From Agromyces sp. ISL-38 (GTDB lineage: Bacteria > Actinomycetota > Actinomycetes > Actinomycetales > Microbacteriaceae), in assembly GCF_018613935.1 (NCBI RefSeq), contig NZ_JAGGPF010000010.1, positions 558,001 to 622,000 of the forward strand: 64,000 nt of DNA, given 5' to 3'. The stretch's first letter is position 1. Each line of letters opens with the position of its first letter. Below, piece by piece: positions 43,360 to 51,703 of this stretch. Under the pieces are notes generated by a model that saw only the letters and a program-made list of their open reading frames with translations, was not told where the DNA came from and did not search any database. Made by a program: the position numbers and the translations under genes.

Positions 43360-43367
43360 ACACATCG

Positions 43368-43451
43368 TGCGCGAGGGGGGACTTGAACCCCCACGCCCGT
43401 TAGGGCACTAGCACCTCAAGCTAGCGCGTCTGCCATTTCCGCCACCCGCGC
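43368..43451 (-). tRNA. tRNA-Leu (anticodon GAG)
   Basis: On the minus strand the acceptor stem GCGCGGG pairs with CTCGCGC (one wobble). The anticodon stem CTAGC/GCTAG holds loop TTGAGGT, giving anticodon GAG for CTC leucine codons. A long variable arm (TGCCCTAACGGGCG) and T loop TTCAAGT confirm the class II leucine type. CCA is not encoded (CGA follows the discriminator A). Confidence 0.95.
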
Positions 43452-43561
43452 ATGTGTCTGGCCACCCGATCGCTCGGAGGCCCGAGAGAAGACATTAGCA
43501 CGGATTACTGGGTGCCTCGAACGCCGGCAGGGCCCCGCTGGTCGCCGTCTGCGGTGGCGGC

Positions 43562-43567
43562 TAGCGT
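43562..43567 (+). promoter_or_regulatory. Putative -10 element of the M20 peptidase gene
   Basis: TAGCGT, seven bases before the ATG at 43575; leaderless geometry. Confidence 0.4.
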
Positions 43568-43574
43568 GAAGTTC

Positions 43575-44900
43575 ATGGCCGAGTCATCCGCAGTCCAGAA
43601 CCCGACCCCAGAGCTCGATGAGACGGCCGAGATCGCGCGCGACCTGATCCGCATCGACACGAGCAACTACGGCGAAGGGCGGGCGAACGGCGAGCGCGAG
43701 GCGGCCGAGTACGTCGAGGCGAGGCTCACCGCGCTCGGCCTCGCCCCGAGGCTCTACGAGCCCGAATCCCGCCGCACGAGCGTGGTGGCCAGGGTGCCGG
43801 GACGCAACCCCGCCAAGCCCGCGCTCGTGCTGCACGGCCACCTCGACGTCGTGCCCGCCGACGCCCGCAACTGGAGCGTCGACCCGTTCGCGGGGGAGAT
43901 CCGCGATGGCATGCTCTGGGGCCGCGGCGCCGTCGACATGAAGGACATGGACGCCATGATGCTCACGGCGCTCGGCGACATCATCGGCTCCGGGTCGCAA
44001 CCCGAGCGCGAGCTCATCGTCGCGTTCTTCGCCGACGAAGAGGCCGGCGGCGGCCTCGGTGCGAGCTGGCTCGTCGACGAGCATCCCGAGCTCTTCGAGG
44101 GCGCCACCGAGGCGATCAGCGAGGTCGGCGGCTACTCGATCGCCGTCGACGGGAAGCGCGCCTACCTCTTGCAGACGGGGGAGAAGTCGCTCATCTGGGT
44201 CCGGCTCGTCGCGCACGGGGTCGCCGCGCACGGCTCGCGCCTCGTTCGCGACAATGCGATCACGAAGCTCGCCGAGGCCGTCGCGCGGCTCGGGCGGACC
44301 GAATGGCCGGTCCGCCTCACCGACACGACGCGGGAGCTCCTCGGCGAGATCGCCGGCGTCCTCGGCGTCGATCCCGAGCGGGTCTCGCCCGATGAGCTCG
44401 CCCTCGCGACCGGCTCCGCCTCGGGATTCATCACCGCGACGCTCCGCACGACGTCGAATCCCACGCTGCTCGCGGGCGGCTACAAGCACAACGTCATCCC
44501 CGATCGGGCGGAGGCCCTCGTCGACATCCGCACGCTCCCGGGCGAGGAGGACGCGGTGCTCGCCGAGATCCGAGAGCTCCTGGGGCCCGAGATCGTCGTC
44601 GAGATCGTGCACCGCGACGTGGGGCTCGAGAGCCCGACATCCGGCGCCCTCGTAGATGCCGTGCGACGCTCGATCGCCGTGCACGACCCCGGCACCCCGG
44701 TGTTCCCCTACCTGCTCTCGGGTGGCACCGACAACAAGTCGCTCAGCCGGCTCGGCATCGCCGGCTATGGCTTCGCGCCACTGAGGCTGCCAGAAGGCTT
44801 GGACTTCCCGGCGATGTTCCACGGGGTGGACGAACGCGTGCCGCTCGACGCATTAGTCTTCGGTAGGCACGTTCTGCGGGACCTGCTCCTCGACTACTGA
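43575..44900 (+). CDS. M20-family metallopeptidase
   Basis: A 441-residue zinc peptidase/deacylase of the M20 family (dipeptidase, ArgE or DapE-like). Metal ligands and catalytic residues are in LVLHGHLDVVPAD, WGRGAVDMKDMDAMM, and the catalytic Glu of FFADEEAGGGLGA. A further metal ligand lies in FHGVDERVPLDAL at the C-terminus. A dimerisation domain lies around residues 200-320. Cytoplasmic, no signal. The exact substrate is unknown. The ATG at 43575 follows a TAGCGT hexamer; 41 upstream in-frame codons run over the tRNA-Leu promoter region and are unlikely. Confidence 0.94.
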   Translation: MAESSAVQNPTPELDETAEIARDLIRIDTSNYGEGRANGEREAAEYVEARLTALGLAPRLYEPESRRTSVVARVPGRNPAKPALVLHGHLDVVPADARNWSVDPFAGEIRDGMLWGRGAVDMKDMDAMMLTALGDIIGSGSQPERELIVAFFADEEAGGGLGASWLVDEHPELFEGATEAISEVGGYSIAVDGKRAYLLQTGEKSLIWVRLVAHGVAAHGSRLVRDNAITKLAEAVARLGRTEWPVRLTDTTRELLGEIAGVLGVDPERVSPDELALATGSASGFITATLRTTSNPTLLAGGYKHNVIPDRAEALVDIRTLPGEEDAVLAEIRELLGPEIVVEIVHRDVGLESPTSGALVDAVRRSIAVHDPGTPVFPYLLSGGTDNKSLSRLGIAGYGFAPLRLPEGLDFPAMFHGVDERVPLDALVFGRHVLRDLLLDY

Positions 44901-44948
44901 CGGTCTCGATCCTCCGGCGTTCCGCGGAGGCGGAAGGCGGATGCCCAC

Positions 44949-45767
44949 GTGTTCGAAGCGCTCATCCTCGGCCTGGTGCAAGGGCTGACCGAGTTCCTGC
45001 CGATCTCCTCGAGCGCCCACCTGCGCATCCTCGGCGAGTTCCTGCCCGGAGCGCACGACCCGGGGGCGGCGTTCACCGCGATCACCCAGCTCGGCACCGA
45101 GACCGCTGTCGTGGTGTTCTTCTGGCGCGACATCGTGCGTATCGTCTCGCACTGGTGGGGTTCGCTCTTCGGGAAGGTGCCGCGTAGCGACCCCGACGCA
45201 CGCATGGGCTGGCTCATCATCATCGGCTCGCTCCCGATCGTCGTGCTCGGCATCCTCTTCCAAGCCGAGATCGAGACGAGCCTGCGCTCCCTCTGGATCG
45301 TCGCGACGATGCTCATCGTCTTCGGCATCGTGCTCGGCCTCGCCGACTGGGCCGGTGAGAAGCGGCGCACGCTCGACCAGCTGACCGTTCCGCACGGCGT
45401 GATCTTCGGGTTCGCGCAGGCGCTCGCGCTCGTGCCGGGCGTGTCCCGCTCGGGCGGCACGATCACGGCCGGCCTGCTGCTCGGCTACGAGCGTCCGGCG
45501 GCGGCGCGCTACGCCTTCCTCCTCGCGATTCCGGCGGTCTTCGGCAGCGGCCTGTTCCAGGTCTTCAAGAGCTGGGGGCAGCCGTCCGTATACGGCCCGA
45601 TCGAGACGGCCGCGGCGACGATCCTCGCGTTCTTCGTCGCCATCGTCGTGATCGCGTTCTTCATGAACTACATCTCGAAGCGCAGCTTCCTGCCGTTCGT
45701 GATCTACCGCATCCTCCTCGGCGGCCTCATCTTCGTACTGCTCGGCACGGGAGCCATCCAAGCCTGA
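44949..45767 (+). CDS. uppP: Undecaprenyl-diphosphatase
   Basis: A 272-residue integral membrane enzyme that recycles undecaprenyl diphosphate to the monophosphate carrier for peptidoglycan and other wall polymers. The two catalytic motifs are present: [17 protein letters not shown] at the N-terminus and [18 protein letters not shown] in the middle. About eight hydrophobic segments are visible. Overproduction of this family gives bacitracin resistance. The start is GTG. It is convergent with the PAC2-family gene across a perfect palindrome. Confidence 0.96.
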   Translation: MFEALILGLVQGLTEFLPISSSAHLRILGEFLPGAHDPGAAFTAITQLGTETAVVVFFWRDIVRIVSHWWGSLFGKVPRSDPDARMGWLIIIGSLPIVVLGILFQAEIETSLRSLWIVATMLIVFGIVLGLADWAGEKRRTLDQLTVPHGVIFGFAQALALVPGVSRSGGTITAGLLLGYERPAAARYAFLLAIPAVFGSGLFQVFKSWGQPSVYGPIETAAATILAFFVAIVVIAFFMNYISKRSFLPFVIYRILLGGLIFVLLGTGAIQA

Positions 45768-45774
45768 CGAATGA

Positions 45775-45800
45775 CGGATGCCGCGGCGCCGCGGCATCCG
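45775..45800. terminator. Perfect 26-bp palindrome between convergent genes
   Basis: CGGATGCCGCGGC followed directly by its complement, with no spacer, lies between uppP and the PAC2 gene. As RNA it forms a long GC hairpin from either strand. It contains both GGATGC and GCATCC words. There is no T run. Confidence 0.65.
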
Positions 45801-45830
45801 CCGGCGTGCGACCTCAGCGGCACGGCCGCA

Positions 45831-46760
45831 TCACTCGCGCGGCCGCCACGGCTCGTCGCGCGGGCCCTCGCCCCGACCGTCGGCGCGACCCTCGGGGCCC
45901 TCGCCGCGTCGCCGGAGGTACCGCTCGAACTCCTGCGCGATCGCCTCGCCGCTCGCCTCTGGGGCATCGACGGCATCTCGTGCCTGCTCGAGTTGCGTGA
46001 TGTAGCCGGCCATCTCGTCGTCGTCGGCGGCAAGGGCGTCAACGCCCGCCTCCCACGCCTTCGCGTCGGCCTCGAGGTTGCCGCGGGGGATGCTGAGCCC
46101 GGTGAGCTCCTCGAGCTTGCCGAGAAGGGCGAGCACCGCCTTCGGCGAGGGTGCGTTGTGCACGTAGTGCGGAACCGAGGCCCACAGCGAGACCGTGGGG
46201 ATGCCCACTCGCTCCGCCTGGTCGGCGAGCACGCTGAGGATGCCGACGGGTCCTTCGTAGTTGGAGCGCTCCACGCCGAGCGCGGCCCGCACGTCGGGGT
46301 TCTCGCTCGAGGCGAACACCGAGAGCGGCCTCGTGTGCGGCGCGTCGGCGAGCATCGCGCCGAGCAGCACGATGCCCTCGACGTCGGCGGTGAGCGCCGC
46401 GTCGATGAGCTCGGCCGCGAAGCCCTTCCAACTGCGCGCCGGCTCAGCGCCGATGAGCACGTGCAGCGTGCCGGCGCCGGGGCCGGTGACGCGGTCGTCG
46501 TCGAGCTCGTCACCGCTCGGGCCGAGGATCGCGGCACCCGGCCACTCGATGCGACGGTCGCCGTCGTCACCGACGACGATGGTGGGTCGCGTGAACTGGT
46601 AGTCGAAGTAGAGTTCGGGGTCGACGGCGGCGATCTCGACCAGGCCGAGTCGCTCGACGAGCAGCCTCGCCGCTCCGGTCGCCGCCTCGCCGGCGTCGTT
46701 CCATCCCTCGAATGCCACGACGAGCAGCCTTCCGCCCTCGAATCCGGCCGGCTGAATCAC
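45831..46760 (-). CDS. PAC2 family protein (proteasome-assembly-chaperone-like)
   Basis: A 309-residue protein of the PAC2 family common in actinobacteria. Landmarks are LLVVAFEGWNDAGEAATGAA near the start, YFDYQFTRPTI, HVLIGAEPARSWKGFAAELI, GAMLADAPHTRPL, and the GILSVLADQAERVGIPTVSL block. SLWASVPHYVHNAPSPKAVL follows. The eukaryotic namesake helps assemble proteasomes; the bacterial role is not established. The C-terminal 30 residues are Arg/Gly/Glu-rich. The GTG start at 46760 is the best fit to the family N-terminus, but its ribosome site is weak. Confidence 0.88.
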   Translation of the reverse strand: MIQPAGFEGGRLLVVAFEGWNDAGEAATGAARLLVERLGLVEIAAVDPELYFDYQFTRPTIVVGDDGDRRIEWPGAAILGPSGDELDDDRVTGPGAGTLHVLIGAEPARSWKGFAAELIDAALTADVEGIVLLGAMLADAPHTRPLSVFASSENPDVRAALGVERSNYEGPVGILSVLADQAERVGIPTVSLWASVPHYVHNAPSPKAVLALLGKLEELTGLSIPRGNLEADAKAWEAGVDALAADDDEMAGYITQLEQARDAVDAPEASGEAIAQEFERYLRRRGEGPEGRADGRGEGPRDEPWRPRE

Positions 46761-46821
46761 TCCTGGTGCCCCGCTTCCCGCCCCGGATCTCCGGGTTCCC
46801 CTCCACAATAGGCCGTGCCCG

Positions 46822-46827
46822 TAGACT
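46822..46827 (+). promoter_or_regulatory. Putative -10 element of the HAD hydrolase gene
   Basis: TAGACT, eight bases before GTG 46836. It argues for that codon rather than the in-frame GTG at 46815. Confidence 0.45.
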
Positions 46828-46835
46828 TGCGGGTT

Positions 46836-47510
46836 GTGACTACACGCCTGCCTGCCGCCGTCCTCTGGGACATGGACGGAACCCTCGTCGACACCGAGCC
46901 GTACTGGATGACCGCCGAAGAGGAGCTCGTGGGCTCCTTCGGCGGCACCTGGACCCATGAAGACGCCCTCGCGCTCGTCGGCACCGGCCTGTGGGAGGCT
47001 GCGACGGTGTTCCAGTCCTTCGGCGTCGACCTCGATGCCGACACGATCGTCGCGCGCCTCACCGGGCGCGTGAGCGAGCAGCTCGTCGCGCACGGCGTGC
47101 CGTGGCGCCCGGGGGCGCGCGAACTGCTCGAGGCGCTGCGCGAGGCATCCGTTCCCACGGCGCTCGTCACGATGTCGGTCCGGTCGATGGCCGATGAGGT
47201 CGTGGCCGCGATCCCGTTCGAGGCGTTCGACGTGATCGTCACGGGCGATTCGGTGACGGAGGCCAAGCCTCACCCCGAGCCCTACCTCACCGCCGCCGCC
47301 GAGCTCGGCGTCGACATCCGCGATTGCGTCGCCATCGAGGATTCGCCTGCCGGCGTCATGTCGGCCTTCAGTGCCGGGGCCGTGGTGGTCGGCGTGCCGA
47401 ACATCCTGTCGCTCGACGACACGCCCGCGAGCGTGCTCTGGACGACCCTCGCCGGCAAGTCGGTGGCGGATGTCGCAGCGCTCGTGCCTGCACGGGAGAA
47501 GAGCCGATGA
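46836..47510 (+). CDS. HAD-superfamily phosphatase
   Basis: A 224-residue haloacid-dehalogenase-fold hydrolase of the beta-phosphoglucomutase/phosphoglycolate phosphatase type. Motif I is LWDMDGTLVDTEPYW, motif II lies in ALVTMSVRS, motif III the Lys in EAKPHPEPYL, and motif IV CVAIEDSPAGVMSAFSAG. A helical cap lies between residues about 20 and 90. The substrate, a small phosphorylated metabolite, is unknown. GTG 46836 is preferred because of the hexamer eight bases upstream. Its stop overlaps the trmI start (ATGA). Confidence 0.93.
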   Translation: MTTRLPAAVLWDMDGTLVDTEPYWMTAEEELVGSFGGTWTHEDALALVGTGLWEAATVFQSFGVDLDADTIVARLTGRVSEQLVAHGVPWRPGARELLEALREASVPTALVTMSVRSMADEVVAAIPFEAFDVIVTGDSVTEAKPHPEPYLTAAAELGVDIRDCVAIEDSPAGVMSAFSAGAVVVGVPNILSLDDTPASVLWTTLAGKSVADVAALVPAREKSR

Positions 47511-48574
47511 GCGAGCCGGTCAGCGAGTCCACGCACGAACCGACGAACGAGCCCAGGCATGAGAGCAGGGGCCAGCAGAGCGGCCCGTTCCGCGTGGGCG
47601 ACCGCGTGCAGCTGACCGGCCCGAAGGGCCGCATGCACACGATCACCCTCCAGCCCGGTGCCCTCTTCCACTCGCACAAGGGCCCGATCGCGCACGACGA
47701 TCTCATCGGGCTGCCAGACGGCTCCGTCGTCGCGAACAAGGTCGGAATCGAATACCTCGCCCTCCGGCCCTTGCTCAGCGACTTCGTCATGTCGATGCCG
47801 CGCGGCGCGGCGATCGTCTATCCGAAGGACGCGGCGCAGATCCTCGCGCAGGCCGACATCTTCCCCGGCGCCACCGTCGTCGAGGCCGGAGTGGGCTCCG
47901 GCGCGTTGTCGCTCTGGCTGCTTCGCGGGATCGGCCCCGCGGGTCGCCTGCTCTCGTTCGAGCGCCGTGAGGAGTTCGCCGATGTCGCGCGCGGCAACGT
48001 CGCAACCTTCCACGGCGCCGACCCCGAGAACTGGTCGATCACCCTGGGCGACCTCGCCGAGGTGCTGCCCGACCTGGCGCCCGAGGCATCCGTCGACCGC
48101 GTCGTGCTCGACATGCTCGCGCCGTGGGAGTGCCTCGACGTCGTCTCGACGGCGCTGAAGCCGGGCGGCGTGCTGCTCTGCTACATCGCGACCGCCACGC
48201 AGCTCTCCCGGGTCGCCGAGGCGATCCGGGCGACGGGGGAGTACACCGAGCCGAGCTCGAGCGAGACGATGGTGCGCGGCTGGCACGTGCAGGGGCTCGC
48301 GGTTCGGCCCGACCACCGCATGATCGCGCACACCGGATTCCTCATCACCGCCCGCCGCCTCGCGCCGGGCACGGTGCTGCCCGAGCTCAAGCGCCGTCCA
48401 TCGAAGACCGAGTTCAGCGACGAGGATTTCGAGGCGTGGACCCCGGGCGCCCTCGGCGAGCGATCGGTCAGCGACAAGGCGTTGCGCAAGCGCGTCAGGG
48501 CTGCGGATGCCGCTGCCGAGCGCTCCCGTGCGGGGAACGGCCCGGGCACCGAACCCCCGGCCGAAGCCGGGTAG
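47507..48574 (+). CDS. trmI: tRNA (adenine-58-N1) methyltransferase
   Basis: A 355-residue SAM-dependent enzyme that makes m1A58 in the T loop of tRNAs. The N-terminal beta domain includes FRVGDRVQLTGPKGRMHTIT and GAAIVYPKDAAQILAQADIF. The SAM fold has VVEAGVGSGALSLWLLRGIG and VDRVVLDMLAPWECLD. An extended N-terminal tail (about 25 polar residues) and a charged C-terminal tail are present. It is coupled to the HAD gene by ATGA. Its TAG stop is shared with a TAGGCT hexamer of the next gene. Confidence 0.95.
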   Translation: MSEPVSESTHEPTNEPRHESRGQQSGPFRVGDRVQLTGPKGRMHTITLQPGALFHSHKGPIAHDDLIGLPDGSVVANKVGIEYLALRPLLSDFVMSMPRGAAIVYPKDAAQILAQADIFPGATVVEAGVGSGALSLWLLRGIGPAGRLLSFERREEFADVARGNVATFHGADPENWSITLGDLAEVLPDLAPEASVDRVVLDMLAPWECLDVVSTALKPGGVLLCYIATATQLSRVAEAIRATGEYTEPSSSETMVRGWHVQGLAVRPDHRMIAHTGFLITARRLAPGTVLPELKRRPSKTEFSDEDFEAWTPGALGERSVSDKALRKRVRAADAAAERSRAGNGPGTEPPAEAG

Positions 48575-48577
48575 GCT
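48572..48577 (+). promoter_or_regulatory. Putative -10 element overlapping the trmI stop
   Basis: TAGGCT whose first three bases are the trmI stop. The FKBP gene starts about 50 bases on, so its transcript would carry a leader. Confidence 0.4.
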
Positions 48578-48625
48578 TTCAACGACTTTTCACCGCCCCC
48601 GCGACCATCGAAGAATCGAGGATCA

Positions 48626-49570
48626 GTGCGCTCGTCTCTCGCGCTCATCGCCACCGCCGGCCTCGTCGCCGTCGCGCTCTCCGGTTGCGCCGCCGCGCCT
48701 GCACCCCAGGCTTCGGCGGGCGACTCGTCCGATGCCGTCACCGTGTCGGGCAAGTTCGGCGAGGCACCGAAGGTCGATTTCCCGACGCCGCTGTCGCCGG
48801 GCGAGACGCAGTGCACCGAGGTCATCGCAGGCGAAGGGGAGCTGCTCCAGGAGGGCCAGCTCGTGCTGCTCGGCGCGTCGTTCTTCAATGGCACCACTGG
48901 TGAGGAGCTGCGGGCCATCGGCTACGACGACCAACCAGCGCCGCTCGCACTCGGCGGTGAGAAGACGGCGATCGCCTTCACGAAGGGCCTGAGTTGTGCC
49001 CGAGAGGGTTCCCGCGTCGTGATCGTGGCTCCCTCGGAAGAGATCATCCCCCCGGGTGAAGATCCGGAGAGTGCCAAGGGCGGCGACAGCATCGTGGCGG
49101 TGTTCGACGTGCAGCGCGCGTTCCCGGGTCACGCCAATGGAACGCCTCAGCTCACGCGCGACGGGTTCCCGGCAGTCGTACTCGCGCCCGACGGTCGACC
49201 AGGAATCACCGTGCCGAAGGGTGATCCGCCGACGAAGAAGGAGTCCGAGGTCGAGGTGCTGAAGCGGGGCGCCGGTGGGGTCGTCGAAGACGGCGACACG
49301 GTCGTCGCGCAGTACACGGGAGTAACTTGGGCCGACGGAAAGGTCTTCGACTCGAGCTGGAAGAGCGGCACGCCGGTGACGTTCACCGTCGGTACCGGCG
49401 AGGAGTCACAAGTGGTTCCTGGCTTCGCGAAGGCGATCATCGGGCAGAAGGTCGGCTCCCAGGTCGCCGTGATCGTGCCGCCGTCCGAAGGCTACGGCGA
49501 CCAAGCCAGCGAAAAGATCCCGGCCGGCTCCACCCTGTTCTATGTCATCGACATCCTGGGTACCTACTGA
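48626..49570 (+). CDS. FKBP-type peptidyl-prolyl isomerase lipoprotein
   Basis: A 314-residue exported lipoprotein. The signal peptide ends in ALSGC, a lipobox with the lipidated Cys near residue 20. The C-terminal FKBP domain (about 215-314) has DTVVAQYTGVTWADGKVFDS, VPGFAKAIIGQKVGSQVAVI, and PPSEGYGDQASEKIPAGSTL. It speeds up proline isomerisation in folding exported proteins. Residues about 60-160 look like a degenerate second FKBP domain. The start is GTG. It precedes pafBC as in other actinobacteria. Confidence 0.94.
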   Translation: MRSSLALIATAGLVAVALSGCAAAPAPQASAGDSSDAVTVSGKFGEAPKVDFPTPLSPGETQCTEVIAGEGELLQEGQLVLLGASFFNGTTGEELRAIGYDDQPAPLALGGEKTAIAFTKGLSCAREGSRVVIVAPSEEIIPPGEDPESAKGGDSIVAVFDVQRAFPGHANGTPQLTRDGFPAVVLAPDGRPGITVPKGDPPTKKESEVEVLKRGAGGVVEDGDTVVAQYTGVTWADGKVFDSSWKSGTPVTFTVGTGEESQVVPGFAKAIIGQKVGSQVAVIVPPSEGYGDQASEKIPAGSTLFYVIDILGTY

Positions 49571-49606
49571 GCCCGTGCAGGCAGCCATTGCCCGCCCGCG
49601 GGCCAG

Positions 49607-49612
49607 TATGAT
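49607..49612 (+). promoter_or_regulatory. Putative -10 element of pafB
   Basis: TATGAT, seven bases before GTG 49620 and near the TATAAT consensus. It suggests a leaderless pafBC mRNA and makes the overlapping ATG at 49608 an unlikely start. Confidence 0.5.
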
Positions 49613-49619
49613 CGCACGT

Positions 49620-50645
49620 GTGGCTGGTGGAGGGGGCAAGGGCGATTCGAGGATCCCGGTCGAGGATCGTCTCTTCAGTCTCGTGCTCGCGTTGCTCGCA
49701 ACCGAGACCGGGCTGCTGAAGGCCGAGATCCTCTCGACGGTGCGTGGCTATGCCGAGCGTTTCGACACCTCGGGGCAGAACGCCAACCTCGAGCGGCAGT
49801 TCGAGCGCGACAAAGACGACATCCGCGAGCTCGGCATCCCGCTCGAGACCGTGGAGTCGCCCGATCGGCCCGGCGACAACCAGGCCCTGCGATATCGCAT
49901 CCCGAAGGGGCAGTACGACCTGCCCGACGAGGTGCGCTTCACTCCCGACGAGCTCGCGCTGCTCGGCCTCGCCGCAGAGGTCTGGCGCGAGGCATCCCTC
50001 TCGGCCGACTCCCAGCGCGCGCTCACCAAGCTGCGCTCGCTCGGCATCGAGCCTCGTGACCCCGTCATCGGCTATGCGCCGAGGCTCCGAGTTCGGGATG
50101 CCGCGTTCGAACCGCTCCGCCAGGCACTCGACCGTCGCCAGACGGTGCGATTCCGGTACTTCAAGCCCGGGGAGCCCGAGGCGAGGCTCCGCACGGTCAA
50201 TCCGCTCGCGGTCATCCTCCACGAGAGCCGTTGGCATCTGCACGCGTTCGACCTCGACGCCAACGGCCCCCGCACGTTCCTGCTCTCCCGCATCATCAAA
50301 GCGGTGACTCCGGTCGCCGGTTCCACGTTCGAGGCGCCGCCTGCCGGCATCCAAGACCGGGTGATCGCCGAGCTCAACGAACTCCGGTTGCGGAACAGTG
50401 CCGACCTCGCGGTCACCGCCGGTAGCGACGCCGAGGTGCGACTCGGCAAGCGAGCCGTCGAGGGCGACGAAGACGCCGGCGTCATCCGGCTCCATTACAC
50501 GGATGCCGCAGTGCTGGCCGATGAGCTCGCCGCCTACGGTCCCGAGGTGCGCGTGCTCTCACCCGAGTCATTGCGTGAGGCGGTGCGCGAGCGCTTACGC
50601 GCCGTCGCCGCGGCCCACCGCGACGGCGTGGAGGAGGCATCCTGA
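49620..50645 (+). CDS. pafB: WYL-domain transcriptional regulator PafB
   Basis: A 341-residue HTH-WYL protein. The N-terminal winged helix (EDRLFSLVLALLATETGLLK, ERDKDDIRELGIPLETV) is followed by a WYL domain near residues 150-240 (VRFRYFKPGEPEARLRTVNP, RWHLHAFDLDANGPRTFLLS). A C-terminal extension domain follows. With PafC it forms the PafBC activator that turns on LexA-independent DNA-damage genes in mycobacteria. No proteasome genes are nearby, as in other actinobacteria that keep PafBC without it. Its TGA shares one base with the pafC ATG. Confidence 0.94.
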   Translation: MAGGGGKGDSRIPVEDRLFSLVLALLATETGLLKAEILSTVRGYAERFDTSGQNANLERQFERDKDDIRELGIPLETVESPDRPGDNQALRYRIPKGQYDLPDEVRFTPDELALLGLAAEVWREASLSADSQRALTKLRSLGIEPRDPVIGYAPRLRVRDAAFEPLRQALDRRQTVRFRYFKPGEPEARLRTVNPLAVILHESRWHLHAFDLDANGPRTFLLSRIIKAVTPVAGSTFEAPPAGIQDRVIAELNELRLRNSADLAVTAGSDAEVRLGKRAVEGDEDAGVIRLHYTDAAVLADELAAYGPEVRVLSPESLREAVRERLRAVAAAHRDGVEEAS

Positions 50646-51664
50646 TGGCCAAGCGCACCAAGCCCCTGAAGGCGCCCGACAAGCTCGTCTTCCTGCTCTC
50701 GTTCGTGCCCTACCTGCTCGAACAGCGGGTCGTCGACGTGGCGGAGGCCGCCCAGCACTTCGGGATGACCGAAGAAGAGATCCGCGATGCAGTGCGTCTC
50801 ATCGCAACCTCGGGCCTGCCCGGCGCCACGGGCACCTACCAGCCGAACGATCTCTTCGACATCGACTGGGACTCGTTCGAAGACGATGACGTGATCGTGA
50901 TCGTGCACCATGTCGCGATCGACGACGCACCGAGGCTCTCGGCGCGTGAGGCCGCGGCGCTCATCGCGGGCCTGCAATACCTCTCGGCTTCGCCCGAGAA
51001 CGCGAGCAGCGCCTCGCTCGCCTCGCTCATGGCGAAACTCACGGCGGGGGCCTCCGCAGCACCAAGTCGACTCGCCGTTGCCGAGACCGAGGCCGACTCG
51101 TCGCTCGCCGTCATCCGCAGCGCGGTGACCGGCGGCCGACAGCTCGAGTTCGACTACCGCAACGCACTCGGGCAGGCGGGTCGCCGTCGCGTCGATCCGT
51201 TGCGCATCCTCTCGCAAGACGCCGACTGGTACCTGCAGGCCTACTGCCACACGCGCGAAGACGTGCGCAACTTCCGCGTCGACCGCATGAGCGGTCTCGC
51301 GGTGACCGAAGTGCCGATCGACGACCATTCCGATCGTGAGGTGCCTGACACGCTCTTCCAGGTCTCGGACTCCGACCTCGACGTCGTCGTCGACGTCGCC
51401 CCCGAGACGATTCCGTTGCTCGCCGATTACCTCGCCGACTCCACATCCGTCGAGGTCGACGGGCGGATGCGGGTGACGCTGCGGCTCGCCCACGTGCATG
51501 GGTTGAAGCGGCTCGTCGCGGGCCTGCCGGGCCTCGTCACGGTCGTCGCACCGGCCGAGGCGCGCGCCGTCGTAGCCGAGTGGGCGACCGCCGGACTCGC
51601 GGGATATGGTGACGAGGCGCCCCCGCTCGGCGACGAGAACGGCGCGGAGACCCCCGACAGGTAG
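50645..51664 (+). CDS. pafC: WYL-domain transcriptional regulator PafC
   Basis: A 339-residue paralogue of PafB and its partner. The N-terminal helix-turn-helix (LLEQRVVDVAEAAQHFGMTE) is followed by a WYL domain with LEFDYRNALGQAGRRRVDPL and DWYLQAYCHTREDVRNFRVD. It starts one base into the pafB stop (TGATG), ensuring equal synthesis. The WYL domain is thought to bind single-stranded DNA as the damage signal. Its TAG stop is the start of a TAGACT hexamer in front of tatA. Confidence 0.94.
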   Translation: MAKRTKPLKAPDKLVFLLSFVPYLLEQRVVDVAEAAQHFGMTEEEIRDAVRLIATSGLPGATGTYQPNDLFDIDWDSFEDDDVIVIVHHVAIDDAPRLSAREAAALIAGLQYLSASPENASSASLASLMAKLTAGASAAPSRLAVAETEADSSLAVIRSAVTGGRQLEFDYRNALGQAGRRRVDPLRILSQDADWYLQAYCHTREDVRNFRVDRMSGLAVTEVPIDDHSDREVPDTLFQVSDSDLDVVVDVAPETIPLLADYLADSTSVEVDGRMRVTLRLAHVHGLKRLVAGLPGLVTVVAPAEARAVVAEWATAGLAGYGDEAPPLGDENGAETPDR

Positions 51665-51667
51665 ACT
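51662..51667 (+). promoter_or_regulatory. Putative -10 element overlapping the pafC stop
   Basis: TAGACT begins with the pafC stop codon; tatA starts 36 bases further. Confidence 0.4.
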
Positions 51668-51703
51668 GTCGTCACCCATCCTCCGAGAAACGGACGAACA
51701 CCT

